Source: Rachicladosporium sp. CCFEE 5018 (lineage: Eukaryota; Ascomycota; Dothideomycetes; Cladosporiales; Cladosporiaceae). Taken from it: a stretch of 64,000 bases of DNA. Location: positions 587,733 through 651,732 of the forward strand of contig KZ111143.1 in NCBI GenBank assembly GCA_002077045.2, read 5' to 3'. Position numbers and translations under genes: made by a program. Below the pieces are notes generated by a model. It saw only the letters and a program-made list of their open reading frames with translations, searched no databases and was not told the origin of the DNA. Position 1 is the first letter of the stretch, and each line of letters starts with the position of its first letter. Below are positions 40,885 through 52,870 of this stretch, piece after piece.

Positions 40885-41447
40885 GCTAGGTAGTCCTGGA
40901 CGGCTGGTTCTACGTGTTGCACCTAGCCGCATAGAGCCTCTTCTCCCGTCATCTACACCTCCATATACCATGTCAAAATGTACCAACCCCCTTCCCCGCC
41001 CGCTAGTGCCCACACCTCCCCTCCGACCAGGGATAGCCACCCCTTGAGGTCAGCACCAGCTACGCAGGAAGCTCGTTGGTCTCCTTCCCTCTCTGAGGCG
41101 ATTCTCTTCACCTTTGATCCCGCAGGAGGTGGGAACTGCAGAGTCTTCGTCAGAAGCACGCTCTTGCGAGCATGGAGAGAAGGGTGTTGATGTATCGCGC
41201 GGAATACTGAGCAGATCTCATGGAACTTGAGTGGAGGTGCTCTACCTTGCTGCGCGAAGGGTGGTGGGGACGTTGTGCTTTGCACAGGAGGAGAAAGCGT
41301 GAGTGAAGGGATACGAAGGGAAGCGAATAAGGACTGAGAAAGGTGAGCTTTGTATACTTGGCCATGAAGGTGGAGAGAGGTTAGGCGGAGAGATGCGTGT
41401 GCAGCGCCATTGCGCGGCTTCGGGGTATCTTGGTATCATCGCGTCGC
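40885..41447. other. Convergent intergenic region
   Basis: About 560 bp between the stop codons of the KH-like/flavin-reductase gene and NUP37. Overlapping open frames occur on both strands, none with recognisable content. Confidence 0.5.
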
Positions 41448-43339
41448 TTAAGCAGCAAACCCCACTTTCCTTGGTCTGTCGTCACGCGCCATGGAGTCTA
41501 GCATCCTGTCGACGCCGTTCAGATCCAGATCTCCGGTCCCCAATAGTTTCCGATCGCGCTCCTTAGTCACTGGAGCAGCGGCTGCATTAGCCTGCGACGC
41601 GAACAGCTGCCTCCCAACGCCTTGCTTGCCAGCTGACGTTGCAGTAGATTGTTGGATAATGAAGCGATGCTCTGCCGAGAGGAGCAGGTCGCGCGTCGTA
41701 TTCATTTGTCCAAGGCTGTTGCTAGCAGAGCTTGGGAGGAATTGAGAGATGGAGGTGATCGACTCGTTGAGCATGGGTATGCTAGGCATATGAGTGAGGC
41801 CCGGCGCGTGGGAATTTCCGAGAGTGCCGGTACCAGCTGCATTCGTAGCATTCGTAGAGCGCTGCCAGAACAGCTGCATGTTCGGGATGGTGTAGAGATC
41901 ACCATTGAACCAAAGCACGACGCTCTCGACCGCTTGGCCGTTGGCGGTGTTGGTGCTGGAGACGGCGATGCCGCCACGAGCCACATTGCCTGGAGTCGCC
42001 GTCGGACCGGTGAAAAGTGCTTCTGACTTTAACTTGCGGGTGTTTGGTGTCATGGGATTGAGCTTAGACAGTGCTTTGCGAGGTTGTAGTGTGTTCTGCA
42101 ATTCGGCTGTAGGTGCTGTAGTGAGGTAGCCATCGACAGCAAAGTCATTGATTTTCTTAGTCGACTGCGTAGCACCGCTGGAGTCCCATATACCCCACTG
42201 ACCGTCCTCGAGAAGCGCGAAGATTGCACGACCTTCCAGTACCCACGCCGTGGCGAGAAGCTTCTTGCGTGCAAGTGGTCCGATAGCAGTGCCAGATCCT
42301 GACGGAGATGAATGATATGGAGCATGGTAAGCAAAGACCCATGTTCCGATATCTGAAGGAAGTATCGCCTCAGTGAAGCGCTCGGGCAAGTTCACAAGAG
42401 CGGATGGATCGTATATTCGCGCAGTGCCCGACACGTCTGTGAGCAGCAGCTTCGTTGAGCTTGCAGAAGGGAGAAACGATAGGGACACGGCTCTATGGAG
42501 CAGCGGTACTGTCTGCTGTGTGGCCCGTGAAAGCTTGAAGCGCTCGTACTGAATCGGTACGCGCCAGAGAAACAAGGCGTCCGAGACGGCCGCAATTAGC
42601 AGCTCCTCTGATGGCGCATTCCTGCTCGAACTCGATGTAGTTTCACTTCCGTGTGGGACTAGCTTCATTGCAAGACCCCGTACGAGCGCCTTGCCGGCTT
42701 GCATACGGAATCGCCTGTCACCTAATGTGCGTCCGCTCTCCTGGGAGTCTCGAGGTGGCGCGAGTGGTATCTTCAGCAGGCTCACTTCTCCGTTGGATGT
42801 ACAGATAGTAACCACGATTGTGTCCTTCAGCTCCAGACGCTGCTTGGCGTCGGGCGGAAGTGATGGGATAGCGAGATGCAGGACTGGACTGCCGAGTACA
42901 ATGTCCATTTCCTGCACGATGCTCTGATAGGGAGTCTCCTCGTCCAGCTCCTCTTCGTCATTCTCGAACTCGACCGTTGGCGCTGGAGGCGGTGCTGCAG
43001 GCTCATCGTCACTATCGTCTATCATGATCACGTCGTTGGCATTGTTCGCGGGAGGTGGTGGTCTTGACGCAGCCTTGATGCGCCGCCCGCCCCGCCACAG
43101 GACGCGGAGACCTCTGTCATGGCCGTAAAGGATCACAGTGGAGCCGTTGGGAGCGGAAATGGGGTATATGGCGGCGCAGCGAATGCGATGTGGAAGGTCG
43201 TAGCTAGGGCTTGTTTAGTGAAGCTGGAGGTGAGGTCAAGCAGGAGCACTCACGTGAGCTGTATCTTGCGCTCTCGCTTGGTGACTTTCGGCTCTGACAA
43301 TGAGGGCGATGCCTCGTCGCGATCATACCGTGGCGCCAT
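41448..43339 (-). CDS. NUP37: Nucleoporin Nup37
   Basis: Two exons, 43254-43339 and 41448-43203, with a 50-nt intron (GTGAGT...CCTAG) give 613 aa. The junction restores QLTYDLPHRIRCAAIYPI, followed by APNGSTVILYGHDRGLRVLW. This is the N-terminal blade of the fungal Nup37 beta-propeller. Further WD-like blades follow (AVSDALFLWRVP, LLTDVSGTARIYDPSALVNL, EDGQWGIWDSSG). Nup37 belongs to the Nup107-160 (Y) scaffold complex of the nuclear pore. The acidic insert IMIDDSDDEP and the C-terminal 150 residues are probably disordered. Fungal versions are longer than the animal protein, as here. It is divergent from APC1. Confidence 0.85.
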
Positions 43340-43550
43340 ATGATGTAACATGCTTGTGATGTGAGGTAAGGTAAAGTGCAGTGGTGGTGCAGCTTATTTG
43401 GGCCGAGCACATTTCAAGACGCGACTACAGTGAGGGACGCGTCTTCAATATAGTAACTACCTCGAATACAACACCTACATATGAAGTACACAAGGAGTTT
43501 GGAGGTGTGCAAGTCGAAATGCTCATCACGAAGCTACTTACGAGCTCGAT
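43340..43550. promoter_or_regulatory. Bidirectional promoter, NUP37 / APC1
   Basis: 211 bp separate the start codons of two divergent cell-cycle and nuclear-pore genes. No specific factor site is claimed. Confidence 0.4.
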
Positions 43551-46500
43551 ATGGCCCAGGTCAAATCGCTCGGCATCCGTACGCCGGTAGGCTTGCCATA
43601 TCTCGTTTTCGAAGAACTTCTCCCTTCAGACCCGAAGAAAGAGCTATACCAATGGGAGACCTACGCAGTCAAAGGAGAGAATGGACAGGTCGAAGAGGAA
43701 GTTTTGTACACGAAAGACTGCGTAGTCTTGTCGCAGGGAAAGTCTGTGAAGGAGATCTATCGCTTCGACCTTGAGGGAGAGGATGTCCGGCAGGCGTTGT
43801 TGACGAGATTCGCAAAGTCGGCGAAATCAAAGGCGAGAGCTCAGCAGGAGCTTCGACAAGATGGGCAGGACGCTGTCCAGGGAGACGAATCTGCAGACGA
43901 GTACTCAGCCTCCCAAGTCGACAGCGAACGAGCTCTTGTAGTCATCCTCAAGACGAAAGCACATATCTACTTCCTACAAGGCTCTCACCACATTGTTGAT
44001 CTTTCGTTCGAGACTGAGCGGGCTTTTGCAAGTCCGAATGGCATTTTGCTTCAACGAAGGTTCGCCACTCAGTCATCTGTTCTGGACCTTCCCTCGCCAA
44101 AAGTGCCCGCACCTCCACAGAACTCGTTCTTCTCATCGCAGCTGCAGCCAACAGCCTCCTACCAGCTATCGCCTACTCTCAACCGAAGTTTTGCTGGCGC
44201 GCAGCCACTCCGTCCGTCGCCACTGGGAGCCGGTGCTGGTGGAGCTGGTGATGGATTGAGTAGACTCTTCGATCAAGTCTTCGGCTCCTCGGACCGTGAC
44301 GAAGACCAAGATACAGCTGCATTATACACGCTCACAAGTCCACTCGCTGAGCTTGGGACTGTTGCCGAGACGATTCGTCAGTACAAGCCACGAATCAGCA
44401 CGAACTCGGAGAGCTGCAGCGTAGCATTCGAGCCACTCGATAGATCCGAGTCTTTGGTCTATGTCTCTGCCGAGGACGAGCTGGTCGACCGACGTGATGG
44501 CAAAAGCAGTCCACTTATGCTGCTCGTCACTGTCAATTCCAACACCAACCAAATCACAATCTGGCATGGCTGGTATATTGAAGAGACTTCCCTCGCCTCT
44601 CTGATTAAGCGTCGCACCGACCACAAAGCCAGGAAAGCTCGTCGTCGCAGCTCCTTCCTCAGTGGCAGCCTTGCAGCTGGCGCAGACACCCCTCTTGTCC
44701 GACCGCGAGAAGGCGGACGCGAGAGCTTTGCCCCGGGTGCCTCACTACAGCTTCCCAATGATGCTCCACCGGCACACAACACTCGATCAGCCTCCCATCG
44801 GAGACCCACGAGGCAGGAGGATGAAGAGGCGATGGCGTCGCAGATGGATCCTGACTTCCAGCCCATAGGATCTCAACAGCCTGCGCGAGACAACCGACGG
44901 ATCAGCTCGCTGGTATCGAGAAGTGATGTGGCTGGACCGAACACGACTACAGCTAGCTTTGCGTCGAAGCCTGGGAAGCGACAGCCTTCGTTTGGGCCTC
45001 ACAACGAGCGGCACAGCTTCGGAGCTAGGAGGAGTCGCGGCTCGACGCCAGGTAGTGTGTACGGTCGCAGCATTGGAGTCGATGAGGACACCATGAGTAT
45101 CGACCTTGACTTCGACGCTAGCAACGGCGAGCAGGGTGTCGAAGCCATACTCAAGCTTGTCAGGAGCGCGTACGAGGTCGCCAGCGCCGAAAGTGTGTTC
45201 GGCAGCCTGGATGAAGGCCATAGACGAGAGCTGCTCGTACGGAGGGTGCATACGCTTCCCTCGAAGTTGTCGCAGCAATCAATGGTCCCGGACGGTCTGG
45301 CTACAAGGCTGAAAATCGCGACACTATGCGAGCGACTTCCTTCATCCAATACTGAAGACCGCAAGCTCGGGTTATGTGTCGTCGATCACGCTACAAACGA
45401 GCTCACGAGCCTGCTCATGGACGTGAAAGATCGATCTGTATGGGCAGATCAGACTGCTTCACCACGCATCAGTATACCCATGGTTACCAAAGTGACTACG
45501 ACGGCACAGTGCAAAGACATCATCAAATTGTGTAACGGACGATCCCAAGCCGTCTTGCTGCACCCACAAGGCGTCCTTCTCTCGCCACTCAATACTACAA
45601 CAATTTCGATTCCCAAGACGACTCCTTACAGATTCTCCGACCCGCTGGAAGCGCTCCCTGGGTTGCGAGGATTGGACAAGGATATTGGCAGGAATCGCAC
45701 TATGCCTGCTCCTGAGATGGTCAAGCTGGCTCATGCAGGTGCATTCGGATCTTTCGACGAAGTGGCAGTCGATAGCACACTCCATCGACGAGAGCTAGGA
45801 TTCTCGCCAAGCGACTGCTTTGTCGAAGATGTGCTTCACGCTTGTCAGCTGCTGTTGCAAGACCAGGTGGACTGTAGATTGCAGTCCGTGTGGTGTAGAG
45901 CGTATGCGCGCATGGCAGCATCTACAAATTATGTGTCGGAGACGATGGCAGATGCCGATTGGGTGGCGCTGACGGCTACCATACTCTCTTCTGCCGTTAC
46001 GCTCGTCGATGAGAAGACTCGGGCTTCTCTGCTCATGCGAAGAGGGGCGGCGAGTAAGGACAGATCGTCAGCATCCGCTCTCGACTTACAAACCCAAGCC
46101 TTACTGGCACAGGTATGTAGCGGCCCAGCTTGGGCTTGGCTGCCACGGCCAGACACGTCTGCTGTGACCACAGCGCCGAAGATCAAGGACCAGCTTCTGC
46201 CGCTTGCTACGACGCTAGCTATTGAGCTTGTTCTGGGTGCAGGCGAAGCACCTGAGTTTCCTCAGCTCGCGCAAGTCGATACTGACACCATCAGCAAGCT
46301 CATGCTCGGACTGCACATTTTCTCCGAAGAGCAGAAGCTGAACATCTTTACCGCCTCTCGCTCACGTCAACTGACTCCTATCATCGCTCAGCTCGGGACT
46401 TGGCTCGGACTCGATGCTTGGAGCGTGCAGCCGCGGCGCTATCTATCCTCAGAGCTAGACGGCGTTGAGCATGCAGTCGTGCAGTCGAGTAGTGTCATTT

Positions 46501-46938
46501 CAGTGACACTGGGCATCATGGACGAGCCTGTTGGGGTTTACGAGTGGATCGAGCACTCACTGAAGCATGGATGGATTGAGAGGTATCCTTCTTTGACTGT
46601 AGTGAGTCAGCTTCATCGTGAAAATGCCGTCTCGAAGGCTTTCGACCACGCGGCAGCGAAGATGACACCGCGCATCGCTGCGCTAGCCCGTGTGATGGAA
46701 GCCACTCAGGGCATGAGCATTGCTGCCGCCAGGATCGTCGAGATCGCCGCCGAGCATGAAGTCGACAGCGCGATGTTTGAGACGTTGCCTATCGCGATTG
46801 CAGCGCCATTCCGGGAAGCGATTGCGTGTTGCGAGAAGCAGCCGCCGACTACCTGGCCATCGAAGCTGCTACGTCTAGTCGGACGCTCTGATCTTGATCT
46901 TGCCAGCTCAGACAGTCGCAGCAGCTCAATGACTACAA
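43551..46938 (+). CDS. APC1: Anaphase-promoting complex subunit 1 (BimE), 5' part up to the assembly gap
   Basis: The frame is open from the ATG at 43551 to the gap, 1,129 codons. It starts with the APC1 N-terminal propeller (LGIRTPVGLPYLVFEELLPS, CVVLSQGKSVKEIYRFDL), followed by long Ser/Arg-rich loops and a helical middle region. APC1 is the largest scaffold of the APC/C ubiquitin ligase that drives anaphase; BimE is the Aspergillus name. The frame changes after the gap. If the duplicated 597 bp flanking the gap are counted once (43551-46938 plus 47636-50118), the coding sequence is 5,871 nt and encodes 1,956 aa with no break, the usual size for fungal APC1. The gene is therefore intact in nature. 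Confidence 0.93.
46342..46938 (+). repeat. Direct duplicate, copy A, left of the gap
   Basis: 597 bp matching 47039-47635 at a constant offset of 697 with four mismatches (46530, 46569, 46577 and 46602). It abuts the gap exactly. Confidence 0.95.
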
Positions 46939-47038
46939 NNNNNNNNNNNNNNNNNNNNNNNNNNNNNNNNNNNNNNNNNNNNNNNNNNNNNNNNNNNNNN
47001 NNNNNNNNNNNNNNNNNNNNNNNNNNNNNNNNNNNNNN
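46939..47038. other. Assembly gap (100 N)
   Basis: A run of 100 N, the default size for a gap of unknown length. Its two flanks are the same sequence, so the true gap is probably negative, meaning two overlapping contig ends that were not merged. Confidence 0.98.
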
Positions 47039-47635
47039 ACATCTTTACCGCCTCTCGCTCACGTCAACTGACTCCTATCATCGCTCAGCTCGGGACTTGG
47101 CTCGGACTCGATGCTTGGAGCGTGCAGCCGCGGCGCTATCTATCCTCAGAGCTAGACGGCGTTGAGCATGCAGTCGTGCAGTCGAGTAGTGTCATTTCAG
47201 TGACACTGGGCATCATGGACGAGCCTATTGGGGTTTACGAGTGGATCGAGCACTCACTGAAGCATAGATGGATCGAGAGGTATCCTTCTTTGACTGTATT
47301 GAGTCAGCTTCATCGTGAAAATGCCGTCTCGAAGGCTTTCGACCACGCGGCAGCGAAGATGACACCGCGCATCGCTGCGCTAGCCCGTGTGATGGAAGCC
47401 ACTCAGGGCATGAGCATTGCTGCCGCCAGGATCGTCGAGATCGCCGCCGAGCATGAAGTCGACAGCGCGATGTTTGAGACGTTGCCTATCGCGATTGCAG
47501 CGCCATTCCGGGAAGCGATTGCGTGTTGCGAGAAGCAGCCGCCGACTACCTGGCCATCGAAGCTGCTACGTCTAGTCGGACGCTCTGATCTTGATCTTGC
47601 CAGCTCAGACAGTCGCAGCAGCTCAATGACTACAA
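47039..47635 (+). repeat. Direct duplicate, copy B, right of the gap
   Basis: Begins at the first base after the gap and repeats 46342-46938, differing at 47227, 47266, 47274 and 47299. All four differences fall within 73 bp. Confidence 0.95.
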
Positions 47636-50118
47636 CACCGCACAATATCAATCCATCACCTTCCCGTGACCTGCAAAGCATCTTACATGCATTCGACCAT
47701 CCTGCTCACCCAACACTCACCCGCGACGCCTCCCGCCACACGATCTCGAGTCTGCTGTTCCACGAAGACCGCCGCTTGGTAGAAGCAACCTCGCTCATGC
47801 ACTTCAACTCCATTCAACTGGCATCCTGTCCCAAACAGCCTGACTGGTCCGACGCCTTCCATCTTGAGCAACAGCAGAAAGTGATGCAATGGGTCACAGC
47901 GCGAATGATCGCCCTGCCTACTGGGGATGGGATGCTTCATTTCGACTCCCAAGCGCCCTTGCTGACGGAGCGGTATGCTCTACCTGGATTCAGCTCGAGC
48001 TGCATGATGCAGCCCATGGGTCAAACTGTTACAATTGATCGAAGCAGATTGACGGAGGAGAAGGTCAATTGGGCTTACTTCCACGCTGGTGTAAGTTCGG
48101 GGCTGAGAATCTCCAAGGGTGCGGAGGGGATTGATACGAGCTGGCTTATGTTCAACAAGCCTAACGACCTCACGAACAGACATGCGGGTCTGTTGTTGGC
48201 TTTGGGACTAAATGGGCATCTCCGGCATTTGGCGAAGTGGCTGAGCTTCAAGTACCTCACGCCGAAGCATACGATGACCTCCGTTGGCTTGCTGCTTGGA
48301 ATCTCGGCAAGCTGGATGGGTACTATGGATAGTCTCGTCACGAGGATGCTGAGTGTGCACATAACGAGCATGCTGCCGCCAGGAGCTGCGGAGCTGAACG
48401 TCAGTCCCATGACGCAGACGGGTGGGCTTATTGGCATCGGTTTGCTGTACTACAACACACAGCATCGGCGAATGAGCGAGATCATGCTGCATGAAATCGA
48501 GATTATGGACGTGGAAGACCTGGACAGTGGCCCGGACGGGCTGCGAGACGAGTCGTATCGCCTGGCGGCTGGACTGGCACTTGGATTCATTAACCTGGCC
48601 AAGGGCAAGGATCTCCGCGGACTACACGGTATGCGCCTACCAGAGCGCTTGCTCAACGTCGCTGTGGGTCCGAGACCAGTGCACGCAGTCCACGTCTTTG
48701 ACAAAGCCACAGCCGGTGCCATTATTGCCATAGCGCTGGTATTCATGAAGTCCAACGACCGCGCCATGGCCCGCCGCGTAGACGTTCCAGATACCGAAGC
48801 GCAGTTCGACCATGTCCGCCCGGACATGCTCATGCTGCGTACAATGGCGAAACACCTTATCCTGTGGGATGGTATCGAAGCGCGTGGTACTACAGCCAAC
48901 CAGTCTTCCTGGCTCGAAGCTAATCTTCCCGCCTGCTACAAACGCAAGCTCGCCTCAATGCACCTCCCCGCCCGCAGTAGCCTTCAGAGCAACGACGTCC
49001 CTTTCTACAACATCGCCACGGGCCTCGCGTGGGCCCTCTCCCTCAAGTACGCAGGCACGGGTTATATTCCTGCGCGCGCGGAGATCCTTGCGCTTCTAGA
49101 CGTCTTCTGGTTTGTCCGCGGCACTGGAGAAGCTTACTACTACGACGGCAAACTCGCGCGCTCGGCGCTGCGGCGCTGCATAGACGTCATCGCTCTCGCC
49201 GCCGCGACCGTCATGGCCGGCACAGGCGACTTAACAACGTTCCGCTACCTGCGTCGACTTCACGGCAAGACCGATGCGGACACCCCTTATGGCAGTCATC
49301 TAGCAGCGCATATGGCAATCGGCACTCTGTTTCTTGGCGGCGGCACGTGTACACTGGGTACGAGTGATATGGCAGTGGCGAGTATGATAGCGGCTTTCTA
49401 CCCGATCTTCCCGACGGATGTGCAGGATAATCGCGTGCATTTGCAGGCGCTGAGGCATTTCTGGGTGTTTGCTGCGGAGAAGCGGTGTATAGTCGTTAAA
49501 GATATCGACACTGGGCGGCCGATTGCTATGCCGCTGCTGCTTACGCTGAGGTCTGGCGAAGATAGAGTGCTTCGAGCGCCGTGCTTACTACCGGATCTGG
49601 CGGCGATTGCCAAGATCAAGTCAACGGATCCGGGATACTGGCCCATAACGCTCGACTTTGTCTCCAATCCAGCTCACCTTGAGTCTTTCCGCAAGAATCA
49701 GACAATCCCCATGCGTCGCTGCCCTGCAGCTGAGGCGCATACGGGTACCTTTACGACTACCCTTGCTGCGCTCTCTACGCCTCCTTCGGCACCAAGTTGT
49801 GGACCTCAGCTCTGGGACTGGATCTTCAATCTCCGTTCCCTACGAGACCAGATCGACAAAGCGGATCTTGAGCTCATCCTGCCGAATGACCCGAGGAGTT
49901 CAGTGGCGCTGGACGAGCAGAGCACGGTCGTAGATGCCAGACTGGCGTTGCGTAAGGCTGTGGAAAGGGGGGGAGCAGATGAGCTATGGGGACTAAGAGT
50001 GCTCTTTGCTTGGGCTGAGAAGCACAGAATTAAGGAGCTCGCATGGCTAGGAAGGGAGTTCATCGACGAATTGAAGGGGACGATAGAAGATCGTCGCCGT
50101 GGTTTAGTAGCCGACTAG
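47039..50118 (+). CDS. APC1: APC1, 3' part after the assembly gap
   Basis: This continues the same gene in another apparent frame, because the gap plus duplicate add 697 nt. From 47636 the sequence is new. It encodes the TPR/PC-repeat region of APC1 (NRHAGLLLALGLNGHLRHLA, PKHTMTSVGLLLGISASWMG, TQTGGLIGIGLLYYNTQHRR). These repeats resemble the proteasome/cyclosome repeats of Rpn1 and Rpn2 that form a toroid in the APC/C platform. The C-terminus ends at 50118 and overlaps the convergent gene by 15 bp. No intron is needed. The amino-acid differences between the duplicate copies are V/I, G/R and V/L, with one silent change. Confidence 0.93.
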
Positions 50119-50702
50119 CTCAGAGAACCCACGAAATATGGGATTAGTCCACAACGTCGCCCCTGCGATTCCTAGCCCTCCAAGTGCCACCGTCAACATA
50201 ATATTCTGCTTGCACTCCTCGCTGAACTTCAAGACCAGTTCGCCTCCCCTGTCAGTGCTTCCAAGATATTTCGCTAGATCTCCTGCAACGTAGCACAGCC
50301 ACACAATGGCTCCGACTGTGTACAGTGTGCACACCGTTGACAGGGAGAATGCGAGATGAATCTCGTTCAGATCGCGACGAATGAGGACTGCGAGGAATGT
50401 GAGTCTTGATTCGTACGAGCAGGAATACGATTGCACTGACTGCACGTAATTATGGGAGAGATGAGACTAGAGAGTAGGATTTGACATATTGCTGTTGTGA
50501 AGAGGAGGGACCCGAGGGCGAATCGGTCGGGCTTGTCGATAGCCTTCCTCGCAACGTGTTTGATTTCTGTCATCTTGAGCGTGCTGGCGCATGTAGGCCT
50601 GCCGCGCATTGTAGTAAGTGCCGTGAGTGTCCAGTGAGGCGGGATGTCGGTGAGCTGGAGAGGTTTAGATCGGAGACTTGGGCTTAGATGAGCAGCATTC
50701 AT
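50104..50702 (-). CDS. Small multi-pass membrane protein, unknown
   Basis: Two exons, 50441-50702 and 50104-50387, around a 53-nt intron (GTCAGT...CTCGCAG) give 181 aa. Hydrophobic segments are FALGSLLFTTAICQILLSSL, then HLAFSLSTVCTLYTVGAIVW, and near the end NIMLTVALGGLGIAGATLW, so three or so membrane spans are predicted. ATGs at 50702, 50609 and 50573 are all possible starts; the last gives MTEIKHVARKAIDKPDRFAL, a more natural cytosolic N-terminus. No family was recognised. The stop lies inside the APC1 coding end, so the two transcripts overlap tail to tail. The intron is supported because it joins the two hydrophobic halves in frame, but the donor is not the strongest type. Confidence 0.65.
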
Positions 50703-50902
50703 GTGCTGGCAAATTAGACATATAAGTAGATGGAACTGAGTGTATGGACAATTGGTCTCTTCAGTCCTGCTGCAAGGCTGAAGATGCTCACTGAACTCAG
50801 CGTACCTTATAGAGGCTTAAAGTACGTGTATGTTGCTTGCTGACCTTTCGGGTGCTCAAGTTTTGACGTATCGAATTCACACTCCAGAGCCTGCGCAACA
50901 CG

Positions 50903-52542
50903 CTATGCATCACCACCCACCTCTTCTATAGCCTTCACCAATCCCTCCACAGTCCCCAGCGTTGTCTGCCCATTAAGCACAACCCTCAAGAAGCTCCCTT
51001 CCTCTCCAGGCGCGAAGTCCACCATGAAACCCCTAGGCACCAACTTCGCAGCTATATTCGCCGTTCGCTTGCTGTTCTCCTTCTTGTCTGGGCCTTTTCG
51101 GTAGTAGAAGCAGACCTGCAAGCAAGGCGGCGGGTTCTCGCTCACCAATGCGAAGTCGCTGTTGTCGGCCACAAGGGAGGCGAGAAGTGCTGCGGCGGCG
51201 AACCCAGTAGCTATGTAGTCGCTAAACCCCTCGCTGCCTTGGTAGATCCAAGCTAAGGCCATCTTGAGACTATCTCCCCTTCTGCCGCACTGCGGCGTCA
51301 GATCCGCGAGGTCGTTGAAATCTTGCTGTTTCGTTGAAGTGCTCCCGTTCGTCGTCTCGGTATCTGCTGGACTCGGATCCTCGTCTTCGTCCGAATGGAA
51401 CAAGTAGCCAGCCGGTAGCGTCATAGCCGCATGAAATTGTCGAATGTCTTTCCCTAATAGGAACGAACAAGTCACCGGCACGCCGAGCATCTTATGCGGA
51501 CACAGCGCCACTGAATCCGCGAGCTCGACGCCCTTGAGCTTATGCCTCTGCTCCTCGCAGAAGATCACCGGCCCGCCCCAACTACCATCAACATGCATCC
51601 AGAGAATATCCTTCTTACAAACCGCAGCGATCTCGTCCAGCGGATCGAAGGATCCAAGCACCGTCGTACCAGCCGTGGCATTCACGTAAAAAGGCGTCTC
51701 GCCCGCCTCCTTCGCTTTCGTAATCGCAGCCTGTAACGCGGAGACCGACATACAACCCCTCTCGTCCACCGCCACAGCTCTCACAGCCCCAGATCCAAAG
51801 CCGCAAATCTGCGCCGCTTTCTCGAGACTATAATGCCCATGTGCGCTCGTGAAGAGGACGAACTTTCTGCTCCCGTAGCCTTCTGTCTTCGTCTCCGGGA
51901 AGAGCGAGTTCCGCGCAATGACTATTGATGACAGATTCGCCGCTGAACCGCCAGGCTGGCTTACACCGCCTGCAAAAGAACCTTTGAGGCCGAATTTGTC
52001 GGCTAAGGCGCGGGAGACGGTTTTCTCGATTACTGTCAGGGCGGGGGAGACTTGGTAGACGTGCAGATTCGTGTTCAGCGCACTGAGTACTAGATCAGCG
52101 GCCAGACCGACGGGGGTGGTTGAGGCGTAAAGTTTGGAGAGGAAGCCTTGGTCCCAAGTGTTCACGGAGTATTGGAGTAGCGTTTCGACGACTGTGAGGA
52201 GTCCGTCTTTGCCGGCGCCGGTGGTCGGGAGATCGAGGGCAAGTAGAGAAGTGAGTTTCTTCGGAGCGTGGTGTTCCAGGACGACGCTTCGAGGGCCTTT
52301 GCCTGGGGTTTGGAGGCCATGGCCAGAGGGCTGGGTGGCGGCGTTGTCGTCGGCGGATTTGATGAAGGGGAGGATGAGGGATTGGACGGCGTTGAGAAGC
52401 TGGGTGGCGAATGGTTAATCAAGAGGTCAAAAAAGTTGAACTGGAAATAGTGTACTTCTTCTGTTTCCTGAGCACGCTGGAGAGGCTTCTGTGCATTCTT
52501 TGACTCTCGTAAAGGAAGTGACGTCCCGTTCGTGGGTGACAT
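50903..52542 (-). CDS. PLP-dependent group II decarboxylase, glutamate/cysteine-sulfinate decarboxylase-like
   Basis: Two exons, 52456-52542 and 50903-52399, with a 56-nt intron (GTACAC...CACCCAG) give 527 aa. The junction yields QETEELLNAVQSLILPFIKS. The pyridoxal-phosphate fold is clear: GGSAANLSSIVIARN, SAHGHYSLEKAAQICGFG, YVNATAGTTVLGSFDPL, the aspartate in WMHVDGSWGG, and the Schiff-base lysine in LCPHKMLGVPVTCSF (about residue 332). It resembles animal GAD65/67 and CSAD more than plant or bacterial GAD, so the substrate could be glutamate, cysteine sulfinate, aspartate or a related acid. The usual DAAWGG is DGSWGG here. An acidic Ser/Thr insert lies at about residues 365-390. It is a stand-alone gene with no biosynthetic neighbours. 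Confidence 0.88.
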
Positions 52543-52870
52543 GTTGGGGCAATGTAAAGGTGATGGTTGTTGCTGCAAGTGACACTACCCTGTGGACACG
52601 GCAACTGAAGGAAATGAATGGACGATGGACACGAATGGCAAACAGTACCTACAATTCGAGACTACATTAGGGCGAGAGTCACTCGATGCGTTAGATGCGA
52701 TACAAAATCGTCAATTGCCTGACTAATGACGAGTGTTGCGTGATGGTGATTTCATCACAGAGAAAAAGCTTCAATGTACAAGCCCAAGTCCGGGGTATAA
52801 TTGCACTATCCACTGTCGCTACTTCTGTACATTATCTAGGTACTCTTTCCCACTACAACCCTTCACAGTC
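52543..52870. other. Intergenic region
   Basis: About 330 bp between the decarboxylase start and the NOP9 stop, both on the reverse strand. It should hold the decarboxylase promoter and the NOP9 3' UTR. Confidence 0.5.

Noticed and set aside
46342..47635. A genuine tandem duplication inside APC1
   Set aside because: The copies abut a default-size gap exactly, and collapsing them restores one frame of normal length, so an assembly artefact is far more likely.
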